Part shown: piece after piece, positions 46,529-58,888 of the stretch | Position numbering within the stretch: the stretch's first letter is position 1 | Layout: every line of letters starts with the position of its first letter | Source of the DNA: Rehmannia glutinosa | Lineage: Eukaryota > Streptophyta > Magnoliopsida > Lamiales > Orobanchaceae | Assembly: GCA_016081115.2 (NCBI GenBank) | Contig: JABTTQ020001794.1 | Location: 558,001-622,000 of the forward strand | Direction: 5' to 3' | Length of the DNA: 64,000 nucleotides | The notes under the pieces: model-generated | Database searches by the model: none | Told to the model about the DNA's origin: nothing | The model's input: the letters and a program-made list of their open reading frames with translations, nothing else | Made by a program: the position numbers and the translations under genes

Positions 46529-48267
46529 ATGAACGCAATCCATCAAGAAAAGACGATTATTTCCCTCATAAAATCCTGCACCCGAAAATCCCATCTGCTC
46601 CAGCTCCACTCCCAACTCCTCCGCTCCTCCCATTTTTACAACCCCACCATTTTCCTCTCCTTTCTTTCTCGTTTCGCCCTACCTCCATTGCGTGATCTAT
46701 CCTACTCTGGCAGAATCTTTAACGACTTCCCGGAGACCAATGTTTCTTTATACAACACCATGATCAAGGCTCATTCATTGGGTCGTGATTCAGCTCGCAA
46801 CGGCTTTCTGTTGTACCAAGAATTACTTCGTTTAGGCATTTCCTCAAACGCTTTGTCAGCGGCTGTGGCTGTGAAGTGTTGTACGAAGATTGAGTCTTTG
46901 TGTAACGGAATGCAGATTCACGCTAAGATTTGGAAAGATGGGCATCTATCTGATGGCCTTTTGTTGACCACATTGATGGATTTTTATTCTTGTTTAGAGA
47001 AAGGCAGTGAGGCTTACAAAGTGTTTGATGATATGTCTCACAGAGATATTGTTGCTTGGAATGTGTTGATTTCTTGCTATACTCGTAATGGACGGACTCG
47101 GGATGCGTTGGCCTTGTTCGACATGATGAGAAGTTCAAACGTGTGCCAACCTGATGATGTCACTTGTTTGCTTGTTCTTCAGGCTTGTGCCACCTTGAAT
47201 GCATTGGAATGGGGTCAAAAAGTCCATAGCTATATCGTAGAACACGGTTTTCTCAACGCGAGAAATGTATGTAACTCTCTTATAGTAATGTATTCACGTT
47301 GTGGATGTGTGGAAAAAGCGTACGAGGTGTTCAAGCAGATGGTTGATAGAGACGTGGTATCATGGAGTGCGATGATTTCAGGATTAGCTAGCAACGGTTA
47401 TGGCGAGATGCCATTGAAGCTTTCAAAGAAATGCAAAGAGAAGGCGTTTTGCCCGGTGATCAAACTTTCACTGGGGTTTTATCAGCTTGTAGTCACTCGG
47501 GGCTAATTAACGAGGGTCGAATGTTTTTCAAGTGTATGAGCCGAGATTTTGGAGTTAAGCCAAACATTCACCATTACGGTTGTATGGTTGATCTCTTAGG
47601 CCGTGCTGGTTTGCTGGATGACGCTTATGAGCTCATACGTTCAATGACGATTAAACCAGATGCAGCAATGTGGAGAACATTACTTGGAGCTTGTAGAATT
47701 CACCGGTATGTTGCTCTCGGAGAACGAGTAGTTGAGCATCTAGTCAAACTCAAGGCTCAAGAAGCAGGGGATTACGTTCTCTTGTTGAATATTTATTCTT
47801 CGTCTGGGAACTCGGAAAAAGTAATAGAAGTACGCAAAATGATGAAGGAAAAAGGAATTCAGACAACACCTGCTTCTAGCACTATCGAGTTAAAAGGACA
47901 GGTGCATGAATTTTATGCGGACGACATTTCACATCCAAGAAAGAAGGAAATTTATGAAATGCTCGTGGAAATTAATCAGCAACTGAGGATTGCTGGTTAT
48001 GTGGCCGAAATAACTTCCGAGCTGCAATCAAAAAGTGAGCCGTATGTGCTGTCCTACCACAGTGAGAAATTGGCCATTGCTTTCGGACTTCTTGCTACAC
48101 CACCTGGCACTACAATAAGAGTCGCCAAAGACCTTCGCATTTGCGTAGATTGTCATAATTTTTGCAAGATTCTATCTGCAGTTTATAATCGGAAATTGGT
48201 TATTAGAGATCGCAATCGGTTTCATCATTTCCGAGAAGGACGCTGCTCTTGCAACGATTATTGGTAA
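46529..48267 (+). CDS. PPR protein, E-DYW subclass (At3g47530-like)
   Basis: An intronless PLS-type pentatricopeptide repeat protein of about 579 residues with an E domain and a complete DYW domain. Repeats are readable from about residue 40 (NVSLYNTMIKAHSLG, DIVAWNVLISCYTRNG, NVCNSLIVMYSRCGC, DVVSWSAMISGLASNGYG). The DYW part shows the HSEKLA zinc-ligand and catalytic Glu motif, CVDCHNFCK and the C-terminus GRCSCNDYW. DYW proteins bind organelle RNA and edit C to U. The frame breaks once near 47407 (GGCGAGATGCC), where one missing base switches from the 46529 frame to that ending at 48267. Both sides are otherwise clean, so a consensus error or a very recent lesion is likely. The gene begins 146 bp after the MULE's right TSD. 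Its neighbour, plastid MDH, is also its neighbour in Arabidopsis as I recall. Confidence 0.88.
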
Positions 48268-49340
48268 TGTGCATACACAGGAAAGGTGTGAACAAATTGA
48301 CTTACTTGTGTGCAGCAGTGGAAACTAATCATCCTCGCTTGCCTCCGAGATGAGCAAAATGACGATTTTAGCCAACTTTGAGCAAATGAGGGATCCAGGT
48401 TAAGGTGGCTAGTGCATTGAAGAACTAGATATCGGTAAGGCGGCCTGATTAAAGTTATATGATGCCAGCGGAGGTCTAGAAGCGATGCTCGTTTGCTTGA
48501 ACAAGACGGTGTCGATGCTCGCCCAGAGGGACGCGGTTCAAACGTCGTTCAAAAAGACATTTTGGTCTTGGTTGTGTTTCCATTGTCATTTCTATTTTTC
48601 ACTATTTTGGAAAATTATTTTCATAATTTATTAATTTTCGTACGAAGGAAAACTGAATTTTATATAGCTTTAAAAATGAGAAAAAGATTGATTGAGTAGC
48701 TTTGAGAGAGTTTTTTAATATGAAAATACGTGGTATGATAATTTGATATATATGATACTGTATTTAAAAGATTTGTATGTGGTGAGTTTTACGGTTTGAA
48801 AAAATAGTAATATATTAAGTATATGTAGCAGTCGTGGGTCTTACCAATATAATTTAAATGAAAAAAACGACAATGGTGATTTATAAGTGATATCAGGTAT
48901 ATAGAATTAAAGGTATGAAATGTGTATTTTATGTGAAAAATGACAAGATAAAACGATAATTCTCAACAAAATTGTTCAAAAATAAAAAAAAAAAACACGT
49001 TTTTTAAATTAATTTTAATGAATAACATAAAAATGAAAACACGTACTTGGAAATGAAACCACGCAGAAGCAAAGAAAGATGAGAGATAAAACAAGCATTT
49101 TATACGTAAAAATCACAGTTGGAACAGCTACACTGCTCCTGCAATGTTATTACCAAATTTGGAACACAATTTCTACAACAGTACATGCTCATTTTGTAAG
49201 TAACAAACAGAAAAGAAAAAGGAATTGAACATGGACCAGTAAGTTTCCTACAAAACTGGAACCTGATACATTAATAAGTATGCCAAGGCCACACTAAAAT
49301 TATTCTTCCTCAAAGATACTTCAGCTGTTGTAGTAAAATT
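48268..49340. other. Intergenic between convergent PPR and MDH genes
   Basis: The 3' regions of both genes. From about 48730 to 49080 it is AT-rich with no ORF of note. Confidence 0.4.
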
Positions 49341-50575
49341 CTATGCCGTCACTGTTTGCTTCTGAACAAAAGCTACACCTTTCTCAATGCTAGCCTTCAG
49401 CTCTGGTTTGAGAGCTTCCAAACCCTGCTGCTCAAATTCGGTTAACCCTTGAAGCTCCGACGAAATCACAGCCTCGACCCCATTCCTCCCAAGCTTAATC
49501 CTCGAGGCGAAAAACGGAAGCTCGGTCAAATCAGATTGGATAAACGAGCATTCATAGACATCACTATCTCCATCAAGAGCACGGAGCGAGGACTCAACGA
49601 ATCGTGCCGCAGCATACGCCATCGAAAGAGTAGCTGATCCCGCTCCAGCTTTCGCCTCGACAACTTCTGTCCCAGCATTTTGAATCCTCACGGTTAGTTC
49701 CTGCACTTCTTCGTCTGTAAAAGCAACAGACGGATTCGTTTTCGACAACAGGGGCAAAATAGTAATTCCCGCATGGCCACCAACGACCGGGACATCGGCG
49801 TCAATGAGCTTCAGGTTTTTTTTGAGATTTAAAAAGTATTTGCTCTGACGACATCGAGAGTGGTGACGCCGAAGAGCTTTTTTGGATCGTAAACTCCTTT
49901 GTTTTTCAAAACCTCAGCAGCAATTGGAACTGTCGAGTTCACTGGATTGCTGATAACGTGAATGAAGGCATCGGGGCAATTATCAGCTACAGCCTCGACC
50001 AAAGTTTTCACTATGTTGGCGTTAATGTTAAAAAGGTCGTCACGGGTCATACCAGGCTTCCTCGGTACACCGGCAGGTATAACAACAACATTTACTCCTT
50101 TCAAACAGTTGGCCAACTCAGATGCTCCTGTAAAATCCGAAACCTGAGCGGGCGTATTGCAGTGACTGAGATCAGCAGCAACTCCTTTGACATTTGCTAT
50201 ATCATAAAGATTTAATGCCGAAACTAATGGTGACATTTTGACCAGAAGGGCTAGTGGCTGGCCTATACCACCACCAGCTCCAAGAATAGCCACTTTATAA
50301 GATGCATGAGGCTGAATGTAACTGTAAGATCTCTGGCTATGCTTTAGGGCTTTTGTATTGTAAGAGCGTCTAAGGATAAGGCTGCTTTCACTACCTAAGA
50401 ATGACGATTCTGATTCATAGCGTACAGAGTTGGCTGCTTTGAGACCGCTGAAATTCCTAAGATAGCTTTTTGGTTCTAATTTGATGCTAAAGGCCTTTGA
50501 CTGTGTAGGGCCCACTGTCGAGCCAGCGGATGCAGTAGATCCAATGGAGAAATTGGTTGCTGATGTTGCCGCCAT
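49341..50575 (-). CDS. Plastid NAD-dependent malate dehydrogenase precursor, one frameshift
   Basis: It reversibly oxidises malate to oxaloacetate with NAD+ in plastids and is important in dark and heterotrophic redox balance and embryo growth. The roughly 411-residue product starts MAATSATNFS and has a Ser-rich transit peptide (about 1-90). The NAD-binding loop VAILGAGGGIGQPLALL follows, then the substrate-binding GVPRKPGMTRDDL, NPVNSTVP and the catalytic-His motif GGHAGITILP (His codon 49773-49775). The frame closes at a TAA (49831-49829) right after VVRANTF because one base seems missing; the rest reads on cleanly in the -1 frame to TGA at 49341. The CDS has no intron. A 5'-UTR intron is likely: acceptor ATGCAG/GTTGC at 50590/50589 and donor GAAAG/GTACTC at 51730/51729, about 1.1 kb, as in the Arabidopsis gene. 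Confidence 0.9.
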
Positions 50576-51860
50576 CTTACAGTCGCAACCTGCATGACAA
50601 AATCGAAAATTGACCTACTCAGGACAATAAACAGAAATGCGCAACATAAACGACTTAAAATTAATTAAAACTATGTTAAACAATAACGATTAATACTTGA
50701 AGGGAGTCAAAGAGCAATAGATCTGTTTGCAGGATTTCTCAAAAAATATAAACAGGTTATACTACTGTAACTTAACAGGTGTATTTAATAGGGGAAAATG
50801 TATCCAAAGTCGCTTTTCATGATACAAATAAGTAGAGAGACTACAAGCTCGCTGAACATGAGTGTAACAAGACCACCGGTTTTTAATTTTCAAATGACTA
50901 TTTTCGACAAAAGGAGATTGTGGCTAGATATTGAGAAAACTTGTTTGAAGTATATCGGTGTCTACTGAATGCACCGGCCTTGACAAAAATCAAGGTGGGC
51001 AACAGGACAAGGGAGACATCATGCCTAAAATGCTTTTAGTATAGTTTTAAATACCATCAAATAAGTCACAGGAGAATTGGATCTCATCCAATTTTGGGAT
51101 TTCAAAGCTTCAAACTTAGCTTGAAATGAACTAAGATCACAGCACTCCCAGACTTACTAATATTAGAAGAAATTAAAATTAAATGTCACGAATTATGATC
51201 CAACAAAATTTTAATTAACGGCGAGATATGCGCCTATTCTCTAATGATAAAACCAAACATATAAAAACAACAAAATAGTTTTTAAAAAAAAAATAATAAA
51301 AAGATCCTGTCATTTTCATCCAAGATTACCCACCCATACACGCAGAAACCTAAAACAATAAACCAACAGCAACAAGTAACAGAATAAATTAAACCCATCA
51401 CAGTTAAACGAGAGTTTCAGATCTACTGCATATCAGTTCACATCAATAAGTGGAGAAGATGCACTAAGCTAATAATATTTCTGCATTTTCTGAGTTTCCA
51501 GCAACACTTATAAATTAAAAAATTAAATAACTGGAAACGCAAGAAATTGAAATAAATACAAGTTCTTCACAAACTCGTCATAATGCGACAGATCGACGGG
51601 CTAAAACAGGTCAAATCGAAACTTAATTCTATTCATTTAGATAATTGAGGAATCAAATAAGATCAAACATTTCAGCAGACATGGGTTCGGTAAACAGAAA
51701 AAGAAGGAAGAAAGGAGAGATAAGAGTACCTTTCGGCGTGAAACTCCGAGTGAATAGAAATGGCGTTGAGGGGTTTTGGTTAATAAAGGAAGTTTACACA
51801 CACAAACACGGTGGAGTGCGTGTATCTGGAGGGGTTTTGGTTGTCTTAATTTTTTCCGCC
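50576..51860 (-). other. 5' UTR and leader intron of the MDH gene
   Basis: A short leader piece (50589-50576) joins an upstream leader exon (about 51860-51730) across an intron at 51729-50590. The intron is AT-rich with no ORF. The leader-exon limit is approximate. Confidence 0.6.
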
Positions 51861-52173
51861 GAAGGGCATCGATGAAATCTACACAGGTTAAATGTTTTCA
51901 AGCAGCCATATATTTCCCCTTTTTCACCATTACTTTTTTTTTTTCTTTATTTTTTATTTATTTATATTATATCTGGAGATTTCTGACAATTTTGAGCTGT
52001 GAATTGTCCAAACACAAAATAATTTGCAAAAGTAGAAAATTGAAGGTTTGTTTATTTATTTATTTTTTGGGAATTTGAACAATAAGGTATATTCATTTAC
52101 AATCTTCAAAACATTTATATTTGGAAAAATAGAATTGATGAGGCTGCATTCTTACTAAAATCCAAGAAAAAAA
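51861..52173. other. Intergenic upstream of MDH
   Basis: AT-rich with T-rich tracts. No gene or repeat boundary is visible up to the foldback element. Confidence 0.35.
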
Positions 52174-52183
52174 TATAAAATAC

Positions 52184-53502
52184 GGCAAAATTGTTTTTTT
52201 AGTCCTCTAAGTAGACATGCTTGGAGATTTGGTCCTAATTTTTTTTTTGACTTTGGATTTAGTCCTTTAAGTGGGTAAAATTCGGATTTTTAGTCCTATT
52301 ACCTCCTATATAAGCGGTCAAGGTGACTTGTTAGGCTTGTATGGAATATCTTTTTCAAAAATTAATATTTCAATTATAATGGATGAGATGGATGCTTATT
52401 TGGCAACACAATTGGAAAAAATGGAGGAAAAAATAAGAACAAATCCAACTTGGTATTATATATAAATTAAAATTTAAATAAAATAAAAAATATTTAATTA
52501 CATAATATACTTAAATTATATCTTAAATTTACAAAAAAATAATAATTAATGCAATACAATTTAAAATATTTTAATAAGATTTTTAATGTTTTAGAGTACT
52601 AGTTGGAGGAGGGATACATTTCAAAGAAAGCGAAAGATACTGAGGTTGAACACGGTCAACACCCTTACAAAGGATAAGCGATACCACTTGAGCTACAAGC
52701 TTGTGATAAAATATTTTAATAAGATAAATATATTTTAAATTTAGTAATAAAAAATAGACTTTACATCATTAGTTTACTTAACTTCTTATTTTTTAAAAAA
52801 ATAATAATTTTAAAAAAATCGAGAAAGATAAATCAACATGTAAATATTTAGTAATCATTGCACAAACATAAGAAAATATATTTGTGCGAAAAAAGCACTA
52901 ATTATAAGTGCAATGATTACTAAATATTTTACATTTTATCCGAAAAATATTTGTTTTTAAATTATTTATAAATATTTTACATGTTGATTTATTTTTCTTG
53001 AAAAGTTATTCCTAAATAAGATTTTTCTTAAATTATTAATATTTTGAAAAACATAAGAAGTAATTTAATAATGTTGTAAAATCTATTTTTTATTGAATTT
53101 CAAATATATTTTATCTAATTAAAATATTTTAAATTTTATTGCATTATTTATGTTTTTTTAAGTTTAAGAAATAATTTAAATATATTATATAATTAAAATA
53201 TTTTTATTTTATATAAATTTTAATTTAATTATAATACAAGTTGGATTTGTTCTTATTTTTTCCTCCATTTTTGCCAAGTGTATTATCAAATAAGCATCCA
53301 TCTCATCCATTTTAATTGAAATATTTATTATTGGAAAAAGATATTCCATGTAAGCCTAACAAGTCCCCTTGACCTGCTATAGGAGGTAATAGGACCAAAA
53401 ATCCGAATTTTACCCACTTAAAGGACTAAATCCAAAGCCAAAAAAAATTAGGACCAAATCTCCAATCATGTCTACTTAGAGGACTAAAAAAACAATTTTA
53501 CC
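52184..53502. mobile_element. Foldback (long inverted repeat) element with 10-bp TSD
   Basis: Perfect 10-bp duplications TATAAAATAC at 52174-52183 and 53503-53512 flank ends GGCAAAATTGTTTTTTTAG and their complement. The arms match inward for hundreds of bases: TAGGACCAAATC, TAGGAGGTAATAGGACTAAA, GAACAAATCCAACTTG in one orientation against CAAGTTGGATTTGTTC in the other. They meet at a centre near 52868-52905, where TAGTAATCATTGCAC faces GTGCAATGATTACTA. One arm is longer only because a SINE sits in it. TSD length suggests a Mutator-type foldback. No coding capacity. Confidence 0.85.
52581..52706 (-). mobile_element. tRNA-derived SINE, 126 bp, in the left arm of the foldback
   Basis: On the minus strand box A TAGCTCAAGTGG and box B-like GTGTTCAACCTC lie about 40 nt apart near the 5' end. 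A perfect 19-bp TSD TAAAATATTTTAATAAGAT lies at 52562-52580 and 52707-52725. The 3' end is A-rich (ACATTAAAA). The TSD proves insertion by target-primed reverse transcription in trans. Confidence 0.82.
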
Positions 53503-53512
53503 TATAAAATAC

Positions 53513-55403
53513 CAACAATAATTTGTTAGGATGAAATCTTCAAAAAGTAAATTTTGTAAAGTCATGATAGTAAAAGATAAAAATCAATCAAACTAAACCA
53601 CTTCTTGAAAAATCAGAATTCAAAGTTTAACTCAACTCACAGCTGAATCTTATTAGGATATTATTTTAATTGACGCAAAAAGTTTTGAAAATAAATAAAA
53701 GAGAAGGAAATTCATTATTTTCTCCCCTAAAATGCAAGACCGAACCACATAATTCAATAGACTAGAATCATTATTTATTTCTTTATTATTTTATTTTATT
53801 ATTTACTTGAAATTGGAGATGTGTGAGGTGTCGTCTAGGACACAAATAGGGTTAGTATAGTCAAACATTGCCTAATGAATAATGAATTAATGATATTAAC
53901 TCCAACAACCACAGTCCAAAAATAAAATTTATTTGGTAAGAACAGTGTAATAAGATTTCAAGTTTGATGAAAGCGGATACAAATCCATTCACTTAATATT
54001 TGTTTCAGTATTTGATATTTTTTATCCCGTCATGTTCAATGATGTACATATTGATTTTACAATATCAACTTTAACTCTGTAATGAGAAATGACTAGAGCG
54101 ACTATCTCAACTCATCGTCGTCTCATGATATTTTCCATTCAATTGGATAAATCTATGATGATGATGATGATGATTTTGGATTTCATCTCATTTCTCCTTC
54201 TTATGAAGGTCACGACAGGATGGACATCCATCGTAAAACTTTGCCACTTTGCTTTTTGCAAGAATTTATAGTGTTAACTAATTTTCGACAATTAATTGAC
54301 ACTATAAACTTCATGCTACCAAGTACCAACCCCACACAATGGGATAAGGTGCAGTTGATGATGATGATGAAAAAAAATTAAAGTATAAATGTATTCGCAA
54401 ATAGAAAATATCATATTAAATTACTATATAATAGGGACTATATTAAAGTTAAATAATTAGCAACTAAATATAAAATACAATCAATTATATATAAGTTCAA
54501 TATTAAGCATTGATTAATCAAGTTGTTGAATTAAATTTAAAAATATGTATAAGTTTATTAGCATTAAATACTTTTAAAATAATTTTGTTAATTTATTAAA
54601 ACTAACAGGTAAGGATAAGATGGTCATTTTTTTGAGTATATGAGTATAAAATAATATATAAAAGTATAAGGGAGTAAAGTGATACTAGTTGAGAGTATGA
54701 GGGGGCAAAGTAATACAATTGAAAGTATAAGGAGATAAAATGATACTCAAGGAGAGTATAGGGGGGCAAAATGAGATTTACCCGATATTTTTTTATTAAG
54801 TTTATTTTAATATAACAAATGGAATGCATTTGATTTCTCTCTAAAAACCATTTCAAATGATTTTTAACCTAAAAATAACTGAAAAACAAATTCTAACCGT
54901 AGAAAGAAGTAATTAGTTTTTAACTTGTGGAATCAAAATACCTTAACTTGGATCAAAATAACCAGAATTTAATGGTATTTGAAATTTGGGAACCTGAAAA
55001 ACCATCGCATATTAGGCTCTTTAGTGGACCTAGACGTTCGATGTTAGTTTGGTTTATGAAATATCTACAAACAAATATAATATGAAAACACAAAATATAA
55101 ATTACCTTGTGATTTCTTGATATGAAATTATTAATTGATGCGCAATCACGCGGATTTCACAAAATGGCTCGTTTAAATGATTCACAATCACTTCTATTTT
55201 AAGGAGTTAAATTGATATAACTAAGTTTTCCTTTTCATGACCTATGGCCATTGGAAGGGTCTATACCTCTAAATAACTCACCGAAGAGGAACTCGACTGA
55301 TCAAGCATGCTAAGAGCCAATAATTGAAAAATATATAATGCATGAAAAAACTATATATAAATCTGTAATGGTTGCAAAATGGGAATATTTCAAATGGTAT
55401 AAG
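53513..55403. other. AT-rich intergenic with a short tandem array
   Basis: No gene found. At about 54625-54780 an imperfect unit of some 30-35 bp (GAGTATAAGGGGGCAAAATG-like with GATAC) occurs four to five times. A GATGAT run lies at 54157-54173. Confidence 0.45.
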
Positions 55404-55593
55404 GGACGGAGCCAAGGGGGCTGGCGGCCACCAGCCCTCGACTTCGAATTTTTTCATAATTAGTATAAGTTATATATAAATTTACCAAATTCTATGAATT
55501 TGCCCCTAAAAATAAAAACCAACTAGTTATATCTATTAGTTTCAAGAAAAGATAAACATCGTCCCCCCTAGTATTGATTTTTTGGCTCCGTCC
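55404..55593. mobile_element. 190-bp MITE with GGACGGAGCCAA inverted ends
   Basis: GGACGGAGCCAA at the left and TTGGCTCCGTCC at the right form perfect 12-bp inverted ends. The interior is AT-rich. No clear TSD was read (flanks TGGTATAAG and TTCATGACC). Confidence 0.72.
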
Positions 55594-56988
55594 TTCATGA
55601 CCTGTACTTGAAAATAACAACAATAAATCATTGTATTGCATTTTATTGGTCTCCTTTCAAACTTACTTACTGATTTTATGTTTTGCTAAATAAAGCTATG
55701 CATTTTTCAGTTGTTTACTAACTACGAGTTTGTTAAAATGGCGTCTTCCACTTTGTACTTTTTTAAGTGATTCCAACAAGTCTTTAGTTCTCTTCACTGA
55801 CATATACACGTTGTCTAGTCAATTTTTAAGTTCATTGAGGACATTGTTCTTGTATAGGAAATCGCGGCGACACTATGATTTGAATACAAACATTTTCTAA
55901 TGATCTTGTTCCTACTCCCCCACAGTGAGAACATATTCTCTAAAGAACATCGATTCGGGTAGTCGAGTTAAAGTAATATTTTCTATTGTCAAATTTTATA
56001 ATCAATACCGGTTAATTTATCCGACTTTTTTCCATAAGTTGGAATAGTTACAATTGGCATTGTAGATGCCATTTGAATTACAAAGATAATTTCGTCTTAA
56101 AATTATTTGGAAAAACTAGATTGATCGATCTAATTTGGAAAGGCTAGTAAACATTTGAACATAATAAAGGTACACAATTATTAGTCGAGGCTAGAGTTAA
56201 ACTCTTTATTTCTAAGATAAAGTTGACCCGCTTACGATGCTTATGGAATACGGAAGTCCTCTTCCAATATACAATGACTATTTTGTTGTGGTAGTAGCAC
56301 TACAAATCACAAGAACAACACACATTTAGATGCCTTAAGAACTCATTTAGATGACTTGAGAGAAGAAAAAAAGAACTCGAAAAAGGGATGAAGAAAATGA
56401 ATGAAGGGAGAGCTCCTATTTAATAGAATTTTGTGTGGACCTTATGATTGGGTGCAACTCTTGATTTGGATTGTATCTTTTAATGTTTACTCATGATCTA
56501 ATGATTCAGATCACACCCTTATGAAGGTCTACAACTTTTTACCATACACCCCTACAATTGAACAATTATTACCACTCACTTGCACCTGTCAGGAAGAAAG
56601 ACCAATCGCAATCTTCTCCTCACGCCTCATCAGTTACTGCACATATTGACATGTTTATTAAATACAAACGCTAGCCATGTGTATGCCATTTAGACGAGCA
56701 GACATGTCACTGTCATGTACGTCGAGCTATCCTGCCATGTTAATGAACCATGACAGTGTCACCCAACACAATATTTATTTCATTTCTAAAAATCTTAAGA
56801 TTCCTCAACTACCAGGGTTGTGTCAACCATGAGGCAATTATCTCAGATCCTAAAAAAATGGAGGTCCCTTAATGTCAAATATATGTATATATATATATAT
56901 TATATAATCAGTGTTATTTATTTATTTTTTTGTTTCCAAAACTAAATATTAGATTCAACTCACGTGACTCTTTCATGGCTCTTTTCAG
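55594..56988. other. Intergenic
   Basis: Nothing recognised. There is a TATATA run at 56882-56905 and no ORF above about 60 codons. Confidence 0.35.
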
Positions 56989-57781
56989 CTAAGTAGTTTC
57001 GACTGCATCAGATCCTTTGATGGGTTCCACATCACTGCTGCTACCACTACTGAGGGCGCAGTCTGGAATGTTTGCACCAGTGAAAGGACAAACATGAGGC
57101 TCAGGGCCCTTAGCCTTCTCCAGGGCCTTAACCTTTTTAGTTTCCTTCTTCTCGAAAAGAATGGTGCTAGCGTATAGTTCATCTAGACCATATTCCACAG
57201 TAGCATTATCCAAGAAGCCAAGGAGATATTCTTCCTGTTCGATCATCTCCGACCTCGTGAATTGAACTCTCGTGGCGCTTAGCTTCCATAATCTCCATGC
57301 ACTCAACCTTTCCTCAATCTCAAGATAAACGGGGATCTTAGTTCTTGGGCGACACGTCTTGAACAAGCGATTCTTTCTCAACTTGGGGTGCTTCAAAGAT
57401 AAGTACTTTGTTCACCTATCTTTGTCCGATCATTTTCTCAGAATTAAGCTTTTTTCCCCAAGTGCTTTGACCAACCTCTGAGCTATTTTGGGTTTCTTCA
57501 GCATCAGTTTTTTGTTCACTTATTTTTGTCCCATTGTTATCCTTGGAATTGACCTTTATACCTTCCTCAGCTGATGGGGGCACAACAACAATAGATGTGT
57601 CTGGTGCAACTATTCCAACAGCTTCTGCTGCAACATACTTCTTCACAAGTCGTTTCCTAAAGCGCCTCTCTAAGGGGGCTTTTTCCTCCTTCCTATCGGA
57701 TTGTTCAGCCACAACTCAGATAACTGACTTTGTTGTAGGAGACTACTCAGCTGCAGGCTCATCAGCAATCTTGGCAGTAAT

Positions 57782-57782
<1 letters not shown>
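56989..57782 (-). pseudogene. Degenerate coding remnant of unknown family
   Basis: Two minus-strand open stretches lie in near succession. The first, 57712-57416, is basic then acidic (RRFRKRLVKKYVAAEAVGI). The second, 57396-56989, includes VYLEIEERLSAWRLWKLSAT, EYLLGFLDNATVEYGLDEL and a Ser/Asp tail. Sequence upstream to 57782 continues coding-like in the first frame but with two stops. The composition suggests a decayed transposon or host gene; I do not recognise the family. Its 5' side is truncated by the (TA)n/MITE at 57784. Confidence 0.4.

Positions 57783-57783
<1 letters not shown>

Positions 57784-57820
<37 letters not shown>
57784..57820. repeat. (TA)n microsatellite
   Basis: An uninterrupted TA run directly adjoins the left end of a MITE. 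Confidence 0.95.
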
Positions 57821-57824
<4 letters not shown>

Positions 57825-58825
57825 AGGGGATCCTGTGAGACCACCCTCCTAGGTTAGTCCATAAGACTAAATCTACACCATCCAAATAGTAAATCAATGA
57901 CCAAGATATATTACAATGTATACAATATTTCATAAGTAAGTATACAACAGAAGGGATAAAATAGGAATCCATGAAATTAAATATAGTAACCGCTTCCTAA
58001 AAATTAGGGACGTGATTTTTTATTGATCACGTCCCCATAATCAAGCGATTCACCTTTCATTTCTCTCTCTTCCCATTCGAACCTGCAATTTATTCAAATA
58101 TGGCAACAAAATCGTGCATCAATTAATGAAAAGTATACAATTACACTAAACTAACTATACATTAAAATATTACTAAGTATACATAAACAATTAACTAAGT
58201 ATACAATTACACTAAAGTACCTGTACATTAAATTACTAAGTATACAGAAATATTTAACTAAGTATACAATTATATTGAACTAACTATACATTAAAATAAT
58301 ACTAAGTATACAGAAATATTTAACTAAGTATACAATTACACTTTGAATTACTTATATAACTAAGTATACAATTCCATTGAACTAAGTATACAAATCCATG
58401 AGAACTAGGTATACAAATTTACTAAATTACTTACTAAACTACTTATATGAATAAGAATACGATTACACTTTGAACTAAATATACAATATAACATGACTAA
58501 GTATACAAGTCCATTTGAACTAAGTATACAATAGATAGACATTGTTCAAAAATATGGCGGAAATAAGTATCAATTTTGAAACAAATACTTGAAGTTGATG
58601 ATTTTCCTCCCTAAAAATCGGAGTAATGGCGAAAAGGTAGGATTATGTTTCCTTAAAAATAGCTAATAACTTACCAATTAACATAACTAATTAAATATAA
58701 AAGTACAATTATACCCTTATATGCCTAAATTAACTAAAATGATCTACACCATCCAAAATTTTAAATCAAGAGTCCATAAGTGTTCTTATGGACTAACCTA
58801 AAGGATTGGTCTCATTTGAACCAAT

Positions 58826-58830
<5 letters not shown>
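57821..58830. mobile_element. 1-kb TA-targeted MITE (Micron/MuTAnT-like)
   Basis: (TA)n lies on both sides. Inverted ends: left contains GGTTAGTCCATAAGAC and right contains GTTCTTATGGACTAACC; outermost AGGGAGGGGATCC... against the complement AGGGATTGGTTC.... The interior (58095-58530) is an array of CTAAGTATACAATT-type units. The same motifs recur in the FAR1-type MULE to its right, so it is probably a deletion derivative of that family. MITEs inserting in TA microsatellites are known (Micron in rice, MuTAnT in Medicago, from memory). Confidence 0.78.

Positions 58831-58886
<56 letters not shown>
58831..58886. repeat. (TA)n microsatellite between two elements
   Basis: An uninterrupted TA run separates the right end of the MITE from the left end of the FAR1-type MULE. 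Confidence 0.95.

Positions 58887-58888
<2 letters not shown>

Noticed and set aside
49449..49637. Plus-strand ORFs across the MDH region (also 49958-50215)
   Set aside because: They are antisense shadows of the MDH coding frame.
52600..52712. Possible tRNA gene on the minus strand (boxes A and B)
   Set aside because: No acceptor stem or cloverleaf can be formed, and a 19-bp target duplication shows it is a SINE.
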